Of a DNA stretch of 40,360 bases, positions 15,827-25,740 are shown one piece after another (position 1 is the first letter of the stretch; each line of letters begins with the position of its first letter). The notes beneath the pieces are model-generated. The model was not told the origin of the DNA and searched no databases. It worked only from the letters and a program-made list of their open reading frames with translations. The position numbers were made by a program, and so were the translations under genes. Location of the stretch: the NCBI GenBank assembly GCA_018969185.1, contig JAGWYT010000012.1, positions 1 through 40,360 on the forward strand, given 5' to 3'. The DNA is from Rickettsiales bacterium (GTDB lineage: Bacteria; Pseudomonadota; Alphaproteobacteria; Rickettsiales; UBA1997).

Positions 15827-16097
15827 AAAATTCTTGTCAAGAATTGACCTCTTATTACATAAGGCTTCGTCTTAAGAGATAGCCTCTAAGACCTTACTAA
15901 TAAAGCTGTCATAAATAAGAATATCCACAGTTTTTAGCTTCATCACCTGTCAAGGAATTTATTTTCAAATATTAAAAATATTCTTCTTTACTTAGATGAA
16001 ATTCTTAAAAAAAATATAGCAGAATTTAATGAAATTTTTGGAAAGGATTTTCTGAAATGTCAGATAGTTAAAAATCCTATAATTGCTCGTAATAAAT
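15827..16097 (+). other. Leader of the rhodanese-dnaA pair
   Basis: Contains ATATCCACA (15921-15929), one base off the DnaA box TTATCCACA, and a short AATTCTTG/CAAGAATT pair near the lgt end. A 61-codon open frame without ATG (15938-16123) looks coding but overlaps the rhodanese start; it may be a relic. No cluster of DnaA boxes is seen. Confidence 0.35.
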
Positions 16098-16529
16098 ATG
16101 TCAGTTACACAAATCAGCGCTAAAGACGCATTTAATCTTTTAAAAAACGATCAAAGCTCAATTCTTATTGATGTTAGAACATTTGAAGAATTTAAGTTTG
16201 TCGGCATTACAGATTCTGCCGAATTTTCAGATAGAATGGCTTTAATTCCTTGGCAATTATTTCCAGAAATGCAAGTAAACCCTGAATTTGGCGAAAAACT
16301 TGAAGATTATTTAAGAAAATTATTTGGCAATGCTATTGAAGAAATAAAAATTGTATTTTTATGCAGAACCGGCGGCAGATCAAACGCTGCTGCGAATCAT
16401 GCAACTAATCTTGGCTATAAAAACTGCTATAACTTGGTTTCTGGTTTTGAAGGTGATTTAAATCAATATTCTCAAAGAGGAAAAGTAAATGGTTGGAAAG
16501 CTGAGAATTTACCTTGGAGACAAAATTAA
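16098..16529 (+). CDS. Rhodanese-like sulfurtransferase domain protein
   Basis: Single rhodanese domain, 143 residues from ATG 16098 (a TTG five codons earlier, at 16083, is less likely). It has the CDC25-like start SILIDVRTFEEF and the active-site loop CRTGGRS with Cys89, so it can form a persulfide. The substrate is unknown. Its stop codon overlaps the dnaA start (TAATG), which implies co-translation with the replication initiator. Confidence 0.85.
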   Translation: MSVTQISAKDAFNLLKNDQSSILIDVRTFEEFKFVGITDSAEFSDRMALIPWQLFPEMQVNPEFGEKLEDYLRKLFGNAIEEIKIVFLCRTGGRSNAAANHATNLGYKNCYNLVSGFEGDLNQYSQRGKVNGWKAENLPWRQN

Positions 16530-17944
16530 TGATTTTAGAAGCGGTTTTAAAACCGTCGTTACACAATACAGATTTTATCACTGATTTCCTTGATTATTCC
16601 GCAAAAGAATTCGGCACAGAAAACACATCTAAGTGGCTTTCGCAACTTGAAATCTTTTCTGAATCAGAAAGCGAAATCATCTTTAGCGCCCCTTCAAAGT
16701 TCGTTAGAGATTGGATTATCAGAGAATTTCTTGAAGTAAAACAAGGTCAAAGTCTTCTAAAAGTATTACAATCACTGCGTCCGCAAGTCAAAAGAACTTC
16801 AATTGTTCATATTGAAAGACAAGAAAATTCTGCCCCACAAGAAAATAATTCTGAAGATAATAAGATAATCAACCTTTCAAAGCATGATAACGTCTTTGCT
16901 TTTGGCACCGAGTTAAATCCGCGCTATAATTTTGAAGGCTTTGTTACTGCTAAATATAATAAATTAGCACTTTCAATGGCAAAAATTGCTGCTGGGCTTG
17001 AAGGTCAAATCAGCCTTTTTGAAGAAGCAATTCCACTTTTCATTCATGGGGGAGTTGGCATGGGAAAAACCCACTTGGCTCAAGCAATTGCATGGCAAAT
17101 AAAAGAAAATAATAAATCAAAAAAAGTTGTCTATCTTTCTGCTGAAAAATTCATGTATCATTTCGTGAAATCAGTTCGTAGTAACGATGTCATGGATTTC
17201 AAAGAAAAAATGCGCTCAATTGACGTTTTAATTGTTGATGATGTGCAATTTATTTCTGGTAAAGAAGGAACACAGCAAGAATTTATGAATAGCTTCAATC
17301 ACTTAGTTGAAGAGAATAAACAAGTTGTTTTGGTTTGTGATCGTTCACCTTCAGACCTTGAAAATATTGATGAGAAACTAAAATCAAGAATTTCTGGTGG
17401 CATGATTGTCAATTTCAAAAATCCTGATTATCAAGATCGCGTTGAAATTTTAAAAGCAAAAGCCGCAATTCTTGGTCATGAAATTTGCCCTAAAGTTATA
17501 AATTTTCTTGCTGAAAAAGTTACAACTTCAGTACGAGATTTAGAAGGTGCACTAAAGAAACTGATTGCCTCTAAAGTTTTACTTGAGGAAGAAATTACTT
17601 TAGAAAGTGCTAAATTAATTGTTGCTGATTACTCGAAGGTTGCAAATTCTTCAGCACCAAATATTCAAAAAATTCAAAAGGCAGTTGCAAATTTTTACGA
17701 AATAAAAATTTCAGATCTAACTTCAAGCAACAGAAGCAAAGCAATTGTTCGTCCAAGACAAATTGCAATTTATTTAGCTAAAAGCATGACAACTCTTAGC
17801 CTGCCAAAAATTGGTCAAGAATTCGGCAATAAAAATCACGCAACTGTTATTCACTCTGTAAAACTGGTTCAGCAATTGTTAGAATCAGATCAACAAATCT
17901 TACAAGAAATCAAATCTTTAGAAGAGAAGATTAGAAATAACTAA
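16529..17944 (+). CDS. dnaA: Chromosomal replication initiator DnaA
   Basis: 471 residues from ATG 16529, which overlaps the rhodanese stop by one base; a TTG 15 bp upstream would extend it by five residues. Domain I is at about 1-85, a short linker follows, and the AAA+ domain has Walker A GGVGMGKTH (174-182) and Walker B VLIVDD (233-238), with the initiator-specific DVQFISGKEGTQQEF after it. Domain IV has the DnaA-box-binding region RQIAIYLAKSMTTLSLPKIG and NKNHATVIHS. It melts oriC with ATP bound. Pairing with a rhodanese rather than dnaN is unusual. Confidence 0.96.
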   Translation: MILEAVLKPSLHNTDFITDFLDYSAKEFGTENTSKWLSQLEIFSESESEIIFSAPSKFVRDWIIREFLEVKQGQSLLKVLQSLRPQVKRTSIVHIERQENSAPQENNSEDNKIINLSKHDNVFAFGTELNPRYNFEGFVTAKYNKLALSMAKIAAGLEGQISLFEEAIPLFIHGGVGMGKTHLAQAIAWQIKENNKSKKVVYLSAEKFMYHFVKSVRSNDVMDFKEKMRSIDVLIVDDVQFISGKEGTQQEFMNSFNHLVEENKQVVLVCDRSPSDLENIDEKLKSRISGGMIVNFKNPDYQDRVEILKAKAAILGHEICPKVINFLAEKVTTSVRDLEGALKKLIASKVLLEEEITLESAKLIVADYSKVANSSAPNIQKIQKAVANFYEIKISDLTSSNRSKAIVRPRQIAIYLAKSMTTLSLPKIGQEFGNKNHATVIHSVKLVQQLLESDQQILQEIKSLEEKIRNN

Positions 17945-17966
17945 TTATCCAAACTAACCACAGGAA

Positions 17967-18050
17967 GTCATCCTTGAAGTATAAATGGATAAAAATCTAT
18001 ATCCTTAAAATACATGAGATCCTCTAAATGCTTCGCATTTTAAGGATGAC
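17967..18050. repeat. Cruciform repeat, copy 1
   Basis: Outer arms GTCATCCTT/AAGGATGAC, a GAGATCCTC block and an AAATGCTTCGCATTT side hairpin. It lies between dnaA and copA. The left half is eroded. Confidence 0.8.
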
Positions 18051-18075
18051 GTGATTAAGGCAAAACAGTATAAAT

Positions 18076-19653
18076 ATGCAAAAATTACTTTATACTTTAA
18101 TTTTAACCTCATTTATTTCCTTCCCTGCATTTGCTAAAACCTATGATCTTGAAATAAAGAAACAGCAAGTTGTTATTAGCGAAAAGCCAGTTGAAGCAAT
18201 AACAATCAATGACACAATTCCCGGCCCTATTTTACGTTTTAAAGAAGGCGAAGAAGCTGTAATCAATGTGAAGAATTCTATGGATGAAACAACTTCAATT
18301 CATTGGCATGGAATTTTGCTTAATGGTGCAATGGATGGAGTTCCAGGTTTGAATGGCTTTAATGGCATTGCGCCACATGAAATTTTTACTTATAAATTTA
18401 AAATCAGACAGGCTGGAACTTATTGGTATCATTCACACTCAAATTTACAAGAACAACAAGGTGCTTACGGATCCTTGATAATAGAGCCTAAATCAATAAT
18501 AAAAGAACATAAATTTGATAGAGAATATGTTATTCTTCTTTCTGATTTTACCGAAGAAAATCCAAATATAGTTTTAAATAATCTTAAAATTGATTCCGGA
18601 TATTATAATTATAACAAACGCACCGTTACAACTTTCTTTAAAGATATTGGAAAAAATGGATTCATAGATACGTTTAAAGACTATATGAGTTGGGGCAAGA
18701 TGAGAATGGATCCCACAGATTTGGCTGACGTTACCAATTATCACTTTTTAATAAATGGCAAAACTTCTAAAAAAAATTGGAGTGGAATTTTTAAGAAAGG
18801 TGAACGTCTAAAATTACGTTTTATTAATGCTTCAGCAATGACAATTTATGACATTTCAATTCCTGATTTAAAATTAAATTTTGTTGAAATGGATGGCCAA
18901 CCAATCAAATCAGTAAAAGCCGACGAATTTAGAATTGGCGTTGCTGAAACTTATGACGTAATTGTTGAACCAAAAGAAAATAAATCATACACAATTTTTG
19001 CTGAAAGCTTAGATCGCACTGGCTACGCGCTTGGAAGCCTTACATCTGTTGATTGTAAAACTAATTGTGATGTAACAATTCCTAAAATGCGGGAAAGAAC
19101 TTTGCTCACCATGGCTGATATGGCAATGCCTGATGGAATGGAAGTAGATCACGATATGAGTCAAATGGATATGAATGATAATCCTAAAAGTGGTTGGGAA
19201 AATCGTGGAACTTCTATCGGAAATAAGGCTTTAGAATATTCTGATATTTCCTCATTTTATCCACAAAAAGATTTACGTGAACCAACTAGGGAAATTGAAT
19301 TTCGTTTTGGCGGATCAATGAAACGTTATATTTGGACAATTAATGGTGAAAAATTTCCTAAGCCTTTACACCTAAAATATGGCGAAAGAATTCGTCTAAA
19401 ATTTATTAATGAAAGCATGATGGCACATCCAATTCATTTACATGGAATGTTCATGCAGATGGAAAACTCCGCTGCAAAAAGAATGCGTTGGTTACCAAAT
19501 AAACATACTATAATTGTTCCGCCAGCACAAACTATAACTATGCTTTTAACTGCTGATGAAGAAGGAGAATGGGCATTTCATTGTCATTTGCTTTATCACA
19601 TGGCAAGCGGTATGATGTCATCCGTTACAGTGAAAAAGGATGGAGATAAATAA
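18076..19653 (+). CDS. copA: CopA-type multicopper oxidase (copper resistance)
   Basis: 525-residue periplasmic multicopper oxidase with a signal peptide (TLILTSFISFPAFA). All four copper-binding clusters are present: HWHG, HSHS, HPIHLHG and the type 1/3 motif HCHLLYHMASGM. A methionine-rich segment (MADMAMPDGMEVDHDMSQMD, about 342-361) resembles the extra Cu(I)-binding region of CopA and CueO. It likely oxidises Cu(I) to less toxic Cu(II). It is cotranscribed with copB, whose ATG overlaps its stop (TAATG). No twin-arginine signal is visible, which is unusual for this family. Confidence 0.92.
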   Translation: MQKLLYTLILTSFISFPAFAKTYDLEIKKQQVVISEKPVEAITINDTIPGPILRFKEGEEAVINVKNSMDETTSIHWHGILLNGAMDGVPGLNGFNGIAPHEIFTYKFKIRQAGTYWYHSHSNLQEQQGAYGSLIIEPKSIIKEHKFDREYVILLSDFTEENPNIVLNNLKIDSGYYNYNKRTVTTFFKDIGKNGFIDTFKDYMSWGKMRMDPTDLADVTNYHFLINGKTSKKNWSGIFKKGERLKLRFINASAMTIYDISIPDLKLNFVEMDGQPIKSVKADEFRIGVAETYDVIVEPKENKSYTIFAESLDRTGYALGSLTSVDCKTNCDVTIPKMRERTLLTMADMAMPDGMEVDHDMSQMDMNDNPKSGWENRGTSIGNKALEYSDISSFYPQKDLREPTREIEFRFGGSMKRYIWTINGEKFPKPLHLKYGERIRLKFINESMMAHPIHLHGMFMQMENSAAKRMRWLPNKHTIIVPPAQTITMLLTADEEGEWAFHCHLLYHMASGMMSSVTVKKDGDK

Positions 19654-20381
19654 TGAGAGGATTTTTTTTAATAAATTTTTTTTGTTTAATTTTATTCTTT
19701 AATAAAAACTCTTTTGCAAGTGAACATGAACATGGCAAAGAGCATGAACAAATATATCACGCTTTTACTTTTGAAGGAGATGTTGGAGAAGCAAGAGACG
19801 GTAAGTCAAAATCTTTTGATTTAGATGGCTGGATTGGTGGTGACTATAATCGTCTATGGATCAATTCTGAGAAAAAAAATTATGGTAAATATGAAGAAAA
19901 ATTTGAACTGCAAACTCTCTATAGCCGAAATATTTCCCAATTCTGGGATTCTCAAATAGGAGCTTCTCATGATTTCAGCACTGATTTCACATCAAATAAT
20001 CTAACTTATTTAACTCTTGGAATTGAAGGCTTGGCGCCACAATCTTTTGAAACAAAAATGCAATTTTTTTTAAGTGAGAAAGGAAATTACAGCGCCAGAG
20101 TTAGACAAGAAGTCGATATTTTTTTAACTCAAAGACTTATCACTCAACCATATTTTGAGAGTGAAATTTTTACGCAAGATGTAAATGAATTAGAAGTAAA
20201 AAAAGGAATTTCTGATTTTGAAATTGGCGTTGTAACACGTTATGAAATTAGTCGCAAATTCGCTCCTTATTTTGCGCTACGTTATCATAGCAAAGTTTTT
20301 GGTACCGCAAATTACGCAAAAACAATTGGTGAAAGAGTAGATAATTTTATTGTTGCTGGAGGGGTAAGATTAAGATTTTAG
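19653..20381 (+). CDS. copB: Copper resistance protein B (outer membrane)
   Basis: 242 residues with a signal peptide and a histidine-rich start (SEHEHGKEHEQIYH) suited to metal binding. The CopB domain follows (WIGGDYNRLWINSEKK, then alternating amphipathic strands), and a terminal RLRF supports an outer-membrane beta-barrel. It is shorter than many CopB proteins because the Met/His linker is minimal. Overlaps copA at the start and thiE (opposite strand) by 12 bp at the end. Confidence 0.9.
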   Translation: MRGFFLINFFCLILFFNKNSFASEHEHGKEHEQIYHAFTFEGDVGEARDGKSKSFDLDGWIGGDYNRLWINSEKKNYGKYEEKFELQTLYSRNISQFWDSQIGASHDFSTDFTSNNLTYLTLGIEGLAPQSFETKMQFFLSEKGNYSARVRQEVDIFLTQRLITQPYFESEIFTQDVNELEVKKGISDFEIGVVTRYEISRKFAPYFALRYHSKVFGTANYAKTIGERVDNFIVAGGVRLRF

Positions 20382-21008
20382 ATTCTTCAAAATTGCAGAA
20401 TCAAGATTTTTCACAGCATTAGTAATTCCTAAAGGATTATCCCAAATATAAGAAATCACAGCCAAAAAATCTGCACCAGATTTAACTAAAGAAGAACAGT
20501 TTTGATCAGTAATGCCGCCAATGGCCACAATTGGTAAATTTATAATTTCATCGCACCATTTTAGAATTTCTATCGTTGGATTACCTCTTGATTTTTTTGT
20601 TTTACTTTCAAAAAATGCACCAAAAGAAATGTAATCTGCGCCCTGCTCTCCTGCTTCCATCGCCAAATGCTTTGAATCATAACAACTGGCACCAATAATA
20701 AAATTAGGATTTATTTTTTTAGTTTTCTGATAAATATTCTTAATCAAACCATCTTCAACTCCAACGTGAACGCCATCTGCTCCAGCCTCAAGAGCAATTT
20801 CGTAAGAATCATTAATTATAATTGAGCAATTATTATCACGACAAACTTTTCTTAATTCTTGAGCAATTTTTTTTATTTCTAACTGTGGATAATCTTTAAG
20901 ACGTAGTTGAAAAACTGGAATTAAATTGGTTTTTAGAGACTCTTCCAGCTTAGTTCTAAAGCTATTTAATTCTATTTTTGGCGGGCTGATAAGGTAAATT
21001 TTGGTCAT
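20370..21008 (-). CDS. thiE: Thiamine-phosphate synthase family protein
   Basis: 212-residue TIM barrel of the ThiE/TenI group. ThiE joins HMP-PP and THZ-P to form thiamine phosphate. Visible motifs are PVFQLRLKD, IIINDSYEIALEAGADGVHVG, YISFGAFFESKTKK and PIVAIGGITDQN. TenI-like paralogues look similar. No other thiamine gene is nearby, so the call to ThiE itself is made on residues such as the ND and DGVHVG segments. It converges on copB. Confidence 0.82.
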   Translation of the reverse strand: MTKIYLISPPKIELNSFRTKLEESLKTNLIPVFQLRLKDYPQLEIKKIAQELRKVCRDNNCSIIINDSYEIALEAGADGVHVGVEDGLIKNIYQKTKKINPNFIIGASCYDSKHLAMEAGEQGADYISFGAFFESKTKKSRGNPTIEILKWCDEIINLPIVAIGGITDQNCSSLVKSGADFLAVISYIWDNPLGITNAVKNLDSAILKNLKS

Positions 21009-21119
21009 TTTTTATTTGTTCTTATCATCTTTAACAAAGTTACGGATCTTTGCAGGACGGAGGTCTTAGAACCGCATCCTAACGTTCATGCCAGAATTAA
21101 TTATAACAAATGAAACTGT

Positions 21120-21144
21120 GGACTGGGTCAGAAAGAGCCAGTCC
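21120..21144 (-). terminator. Weak stem-loop after ftsZ
   Basis: GGACTGG/CCAGTCC stem, 7 bp, just past the ftsZ stop on the minus strand. It is not followed by a proper T-run, so termination is uncertain. The rest of the 146 bp to thiE shows nothing else. Confidence 0.4.
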
Positions 21145-21154
21145 AGCGATAGGA

Positions 21155-22849
21155 TTACTTCTTCCTTCTAAAAAATGCTGGAACATTAAGCATGTCATCC
21201 TCAGAAAAACCGTCAACTTCTTCATCCTTATCTTCATCAAGAATAGTTGAATTGCTAAAAAACTCCTGACGTTTTTTATCTGCTTCACGAAGTTTTTCAT
21301 CATTTGCTTTTGCTGGTTTTGCTGGTGCAACAGTTTTATCTAAAATAATTACTTTTTCTTCTTCAAATTCAACAACAACATCATCTTCCTCTTCATAATT
21401 TTTATTTTTATTACTATTCATAAAACCAAATAAGCTAAAACCTCCAGAACCTTCTTTTTTATCTTTTACTTTTGGCTTTGCTGGCTTCGCAACTTTAACA
21501 ATTTTTTCCTCAACTTTAGATATTTTTTCTACAACATCTTCTTGTTTCTCTTCCAAAGCCTCACCAAAAAAGCTAATTTGAGAAAATTCTTCATCAGAAG
21601 GCTTTTTTTCTTGAAGTTCCTTTCCGTAATCAAGATTTGGCTCTTTCATATAAGATTTTTGTGGTTTCAAATCAGTCTCACTAATTTCCACTAATTCCTC
21701 CTCTTCTGGTTTTACTGCAACTCCAGAATCAAAGAAAGTCTTATTAGTTGCTTCTTCAACTGCATCTGTTTTTTCAGATCTGCTAGCAAAAGAATTATTT
21801 ACTCTGAATCTATTTACTTCATTTTCATGATTTCTTGCAATTCTTGCATCATCCATATCAATGCCAGTTGCCACAACAGAAATTCTAATTTTACCTTTCA
21901 TATTCTCATTGAAGGCAGAACCAAAAATAATATTAGCATTTGGATCAACTTCTTTCTTAATTGCATTAACCGCCATGTCAGCTTCAAATAGTGTCATATC
22001 AGGGCCACCAGTCATATTTACTAAAACACCTTTTGCACCTTTTATTGAAATATCATCAAGCAATGGATTAGAAACTGCAGCTTCGCAAGCAGCAATAGCA
22101 CGGTTTGCTCCTTCAGCTTCACCAGTTCCCATCATCGCTTTACCCATTTTCGTCATGATTGTTCTGATATCGGCAAAATCAAGATTCACTAAACCAGGCA
22201 TAGTGATAAGGTCAGTAACACCACGAACACCAGCATGCAAGACATCGTCAGCCATTTTAAATGCTGATTCAAAAGTTGTCTGCTCATTAGCAATTCTAAA
22301 AAGATTTTGATTTGGAATTACAATCAATGTATCAACATGTTTCTTTAATTCTTCAATACCTTTTTCTGCTGTCTCCATACGATATTTTCCTTCAAAATGG
22401 AAAGGTTTTGTTACAACACCAACAGTTAAAATATCCCTTTCACGCGCAAGTTTTGCAATTACTGGAGCACCTCCAGTTCCAGTTCCACCGCCCATTCCAG
22501 CAGCAATGAAAACCATATTGCTACCATCAAGAAATTTTTCTATTTCTTCAACATTTTCTTCAGCCGCAGCGCGACCTTTTTCTGGAAAAGATCCAGCACC
22601 AAGACCTTTGGTTGTTGAAACGCCAAGTTGAATGCGATTAGGCGCTAAAGAATTTGCTAAAGCTTGAGCATCAGTGTTGGCTGCAATAAATTCAACTCCT
22701 TCAAGATCAGAGCGAATCATATTGTTGATAGCATTTCCTCCAGCTCCTCCAACACCAAAAATTGTAATTCTAGGTTTTAATAATTCAGGCTGTGGAACAT
22801 TGATTTTTAATGACATATCGGAAGATTTAGATTTTCTTGTTGATTTCAT
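21155..22849 (-). CDS. ftsZ: Cell division protein FtsZ
   Basis: 564 residues. The tubulin-like GTPase core has GGAGGNA near 34-40, the tubulin signature GGGTGTG (120-126) and the T7 loop [11 protein letters not shown]. The C-terminal half is a long acidic and lysine-rich linker, as in other alphaproteobacteria. It ends with a conserved C-terminal peptide ([13 protein letters not shown]) that binds FtsA- or ZipA-type partners. An alternative start at residue 12 (MSLKINVPQ) is possible. The usual ftsQ/ftsA neighbours are absent; mgtE and pntA lie upstream. Confidence 0.97.
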   Translation of the reverse strand: MKSTRKSKSSDMSLKINVPQPELLKPRITIFGVGGAGGNAINNMIRSDLEGVEFIAANTDAQALANSLAPNRIQLGVSTTKGLGAGSFPEKGRAAAEENVEEIEKFLDGSNMVFIAAGMGGGTGTGGAPVIAKLARERDILTVGVVTKPFHFEGKYRMETAEKGIEELKKHVDTLIVIPNQNLFRIANEQTTFESAFKMADDVLHAGVRGVTDLITMPGLVNLDFADIRTIMTKMGKAMMGTGEAEGANRAIAACEAAVSNPLLDDISIKGAKGVLVNMTGGPDMTLFEADMAVNAIKKEVDPNANIIFGSAFNENMKGKIRISVVATGIDMDDARIARNHENEVNRFRVNNSFASRSEKTDAVEEATNKTFFDSGVAVKPEEEELVEISETDLKPQKSYMKEPNLDYGKELQEKKPSDEEFSQISFFGEALEEKQEDVVEKISKVEEKIVKVAKPAKPKVKDKKEGSGGFSLFGFMNSNKNKNYEEEDDVVVEFEEEKVIILDKTVAPAKPAKANDEKLREADKKRQEFFSNSTILDEDKDEEVDGFSEDDMLNVPAFFRRKK

Positions 22850-22949
22850 TTTACAAAATTTAAATTTTGAAGATTAAACTGATTCGTGATTTAACAATGC
22901 TAAAAATAATCTGCAATTTTTTTTAATAAAAAAAATGACGTAAAAACTT

Positions 22950-24329
22950 TTAAAACAACAACGCTGCTAAACCTAAAAAAACTAAGAAAGAAAAAGTATC
23001 AGTCATAGTTATTAAAAATACTCCTGATGAAATTGCTGGATCAAATTTAAATTTATGTAACATCAGTGGAATTGCCGCGCCAAAGAAGCCACCAATAACT
23101 TGTGTTCCAAAAATTGCCACTGCAAAAACAACACTCAAATAAAAATCATGTTGCCAGAAATAACAAATTAATGCAGCAACTAAAGACAATATTGCACCAT
23201 TAAAAGAGCTAACCGTAACTTCTTTTAAAAGAATTTTTATTGCACCAATATTACTTATTTCATTAGTTGCAATTGCTCTAACCAGTACCGTTAAAGCCTG
23301 TGTTCCAGAGTTTCCAGCCAAAGACGCAACAATTGGTAACAACACTGCTAAAGCAACAACTTCTTGAATTTCGTTAGAAAAAATTGCAATGATAGTAACG
23401 GCAAGAGAGCTTGTAAAAAGGCTGGTTAACAACCATGGAACTCTTGATTTTGCTGTTGAAAATGGTGAAGAGTGAAGATTTGTATCGTTAACACCACCAA
23501 GTAATAACATATCTTCTTCAGCTTCTTCTTGTAAAATATCAATCACATCACTTGCATAAATTACACCAACAAGGATTCCCTTCTTATCAACAACTGGGGC
23601 GTAAGTGAAAGAATATTTACTAAAAATTTGTGCCGCTTCTTCCTTATCCATATTTGTTGATAAGGTTTTTATCTCTTCCTCTGACATTATTTGCGACATC
23701 AAAACCTGTTTCTTACTCTTCAAAATATTGCTTACTCTAACTTCAGAAGTTGGACGAAAATCATCATCAACAATTACAATATTATTAAATTCTTCAGGAA
23801 CATGCGATGAGTTTTGTAAATAGTAAGTGGCCTGTGCAACGCTCCAATCCTTCTTCACAGCAATAAAATTTTTCTGCATTAAACGACCAACAGAATTTTC
23901 TGGATAAGATAATGCCTCTTCAATTTCATCTCTTTTTTCTTTAGAAATATGGTGAAGAATGTCGCTAATTCCATCGCTTTCAAGAGTTTCAATAACTTGA
24001 ACCGCATCATCAATTTCAAGTTGATCAATTGCCTTCGCACTTTTTTTACTTCCTAAAAATTCAATTACTTCACCTTTTAAATCATCATCAAGATAGGCAA
24101 GAATTTCTGGATCAATATCATTTGAAACTATGGTGATAAGTTTTGCTCTTTGCTCTAGCGCAAGCGTGGAAAGAAGGTCAGCTTGATCCGCAGGATGCAA
24201 CTCAAGAAATAGTTTTTTTACTTGAGTGTTAAGATCATTTTCAAGTGAATTAAGAATTCGATCTTTGATATCTTGATCAATACCAAATTCAGATTCGTAA
24301 ATATTGTCCTGTTTTTTTTCTGTAACCAT
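22950..24329 (-). CDS. mgtE: Magnesium transporter MgtE
   Basis: 459 residues in the usual order: an N-terminal helical MgtE_N domain (HPADQADLLSTL and LDDDLKGEVIEFLG), two CBS domains (about 135-260, with KDWSVAQATYYLQN and FTYAPVVDKKGILVGVIYASDVI), and a five-helix channel (LPIVASLAGNSGTQALTVLVRA). It is a Mg2+-gated Mg2+ channel in the inner membrane. It lies 21 bp after pntA and 100 bp before ftsZ on the same strand. No mgtE-type riboswitch is seen. Confidence 0.96.
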   Translation of the reverse strand: MVTEKKQDNIYESEFGIDQDIKDRILNSLENDLNTQVKKLFLELHPADQADLLSTLALEQRAKLITIVSNDIDPEILAYLDDDLKGEVIEFLGSKKSAKAIDQLEIDDAVQVIETLESDGISDILHHISKEKRDEIEEALSYPENSVGRLMQKNFIAVKKDWSVAQATYYLQNSSHVPEEFNNIVIVDDDFRPTSEVRVSNILKSKKQVLMSQIMSEEEIKTLSTNMDKEEAAQIFSKYSFTYAPVVDKKGILVGVIYASDVIDILQEEAEEDMLLLGGVNDTNLHSSPFSTAKSRVPWLLTSLFTSSLAVTIIAIFSNEIQEVVALAVLLPIVASLAGNSGTQALTVLVRAIATNEISNIGAIKILLKEVTVSSFNGAILSLVAALICYFWQHDFYLSVVFAVAIFGTQVIGGFFGAAIPLMLHKFKFDPAISSGVFLITMTDTFSFLVFLGLAALLF

Positions 24330-24350
24330 TTTTATTTGATGGTTTAGTAA

Positions 24351-25457
24351 TTAAGAACCAAATGTCACATTGCCTTGATGACTAACCAGAGTTGCCTTCA
24401 CAAGGTCATCTTCTAAATTGATATTAAGCGTGCTGCTTTCTTTATTAATTAACAATTCACAAAAGTTAAAAATATTTTTAGCTAAAAGCTTACTTGCGTC
24501 GCTAGCAACACGGCTTGGGAAATTTTCATAACCAATAATTCTCACCCCATTTACTTCAACTGTTTTTTCTAATTTAGTTAAAGCGCAATTACCACCATTC
24601 ACCGCAGCAATATCAATTATTAAAGATCCAGGCTTCATAGCTTTAACCATTTCTTCAGTAACTAAGATTGGAGCTTTTTTTCCGGGAATTAAAGCTGTTG
24701 TAATTACAACATCTTGATTTTTTATCATATCAGTTAGAACTTGTTCCTGACGTTTTTTATAATCATCACTCATTTCTTTGGCGTAAACACCTTCAACTTT
24801 CTCATCAGATTTAACTTCAATAAATTTTGCACCTAAACTTTGCACCTGTTCTTTTGCCGCAGCACGAACATCAAAAGCACATACAACAGCACCAAGTCTT
24901 TTAGCAGTTGCAATTGCTTGAAGCCCAGCAACACCAGCACCTAAAATCATGAATTTTGCCGCCGTCACAGTTCCTGCCGCCGTCATCATCATTGGCACTG
25001 CTTTTGATAATTCATAGACTGCATCGATAACCGCTCTATAACCAGCCAAGTTGCTTTGAGAAGATAAAACGTCCATTGCTTGCGCTCTGCTGGTACGTGG
25101 CAACAACTCTAAAGAAAAGGCTGATATTCCTGCCTTAGCAACAGTTTCTAATTTGTTTTTAGAAAAGTAAGGATTTAAAAGTGCTATAAAAATTGCACCT
25201 TTTTTTACTTTTGTATAATCAATTTCACTTCTTTCTACAGAAATTATAACATCAATTTCAGGTAGAACTTGATTGATGTCAGAGATAATTTTTGCACCCT
25301 GTTGTTCGTAGATTCCATCAGAAATTGAGCAAGATTCACCAGCTTTTGTTTCAACAAAAATTTCAAAATTAAGTTTTTTATATTTTGAAATTACATCAGG
25401 CGTTAAAGAAACACGTTTCTCATTTGCCAATGTTTCTTTTAGAACTAAAAGTTTCAT
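24351..25457 (-). CDS. pntA: NAD(P) transhydrogenase alpha subunit, soluble domain I
   Basis: 368 residues from ATG 25457 (MKLLVLKETL); a longer frame to 25514 adds residues that do not belong to the family and runs into repeat DNA. It has ANEKRVSLTPD near the N-terminus and a Rossmann fold ILGAGVAGLQAIATAKRLGA for NAD(H). This is the separate alpha-1 chain of three-subunit transhydrogenases. Its partners (the alpha-2 membrane chain and beta) should follow but are not in the window; mgtE is next. Alanine dehydrogenase is related, but this sequence fits PntA better. Confidence 0.88.
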   Translation of the reverse strand: MKLLVLKETLANEKRVSLTPDVISKYKKLNFEIFVETKAGESCSISDGIYEQQGAKIISDINQVLPEIDVIISVERSEIDYTKVKKGAIFIALLNPYFSKNKLETVAKAGISAFSLELLPRTSRAQAMDVLSSQSNLAGYRAVIDAVYELSKAVPMMMTAAGTVTAAKFMILGAGVAGLQAIATAKRLGAVVCAFDVRAAAKEQVQSLGAKFIEVKSDEKVEGVYAKEMSDDYKKRQEQVLTDMIKNQDVVITTALIPGKKAPILVTEEMVKAMKPGSLIIDIAAVNGGNCALTKLEKTVEVNGVRIIGYENFPSRVASDASKLLAKNIFNFCELLINKESSTLNINLEDDLVKATLVSHQGNVTFGS

Positions 25458-25490
25458 AAATAAATCTATTGTGATTGTTTTTATAGAACC

Positions 25491-25578
25491 GTCATTCTTG
25501 AATTTGCGAAGCAAATTCGAGGATCTCTAGCATTTTATCTCCTGAGATCCTCGAAGCACTTTGTGCTTCAAGGATGAC
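25491..25578. repeat. Cruciform repeat, copy 2 (best preserved)
   Basis: Outer stem GTCATTCTTGAA/TTCAAGGATGAC, inner stem TTCGAGGATCTC/GAGATCCTCGAA, and two side hairpins (TTTGCGAAGCAAA and GCACTTTGTGC), giving a four-armed fold. It lies between tRNA-Leu and pntA. Confidence 0.92.
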
Positions 25579-25648
25579 GTGGCTAGTTTATTAATTTTTT
25601 CTAGCTTGCCAGCCGTAGCTTGAAAAGCAAAGACCAAATAACAAAAAT

Positions 25649-25735
25649 TGGTGCGGTTAAGAAGATTTGAACTTCCACGGGTTTTACCCCACAACGACCT
25701 CAACGTTGCGCGTATACCAATTCCGCCATAACCGC
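25649..25735 (-). tRNA. tRNA-Leu (anticodon GAG)
   Basis: 87 nt on the minus strand with CCA encoded. It starts GCGGTTATGGCGGAATTGG and the acceptor GCGGTTA pairs with TAACCGC. The anticodon stem CAACG/CGTTG encloses TTGAGGT, giving anticodon GAG. The class II variable arm GTGGGGTAAAACCCGT and T-loop TTCAAAT are intact. It is flanked by two cruciform repeats. Confidence 0.96.
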
Positions 25736-25740
25736 AAAGT

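Noticed and set aside
15827-16097. Replication origin upstream of dnaA
   Set aside because: Only one near-consensus DnaA box and no AT-rich repeats beyond background; not enough to call oriC.
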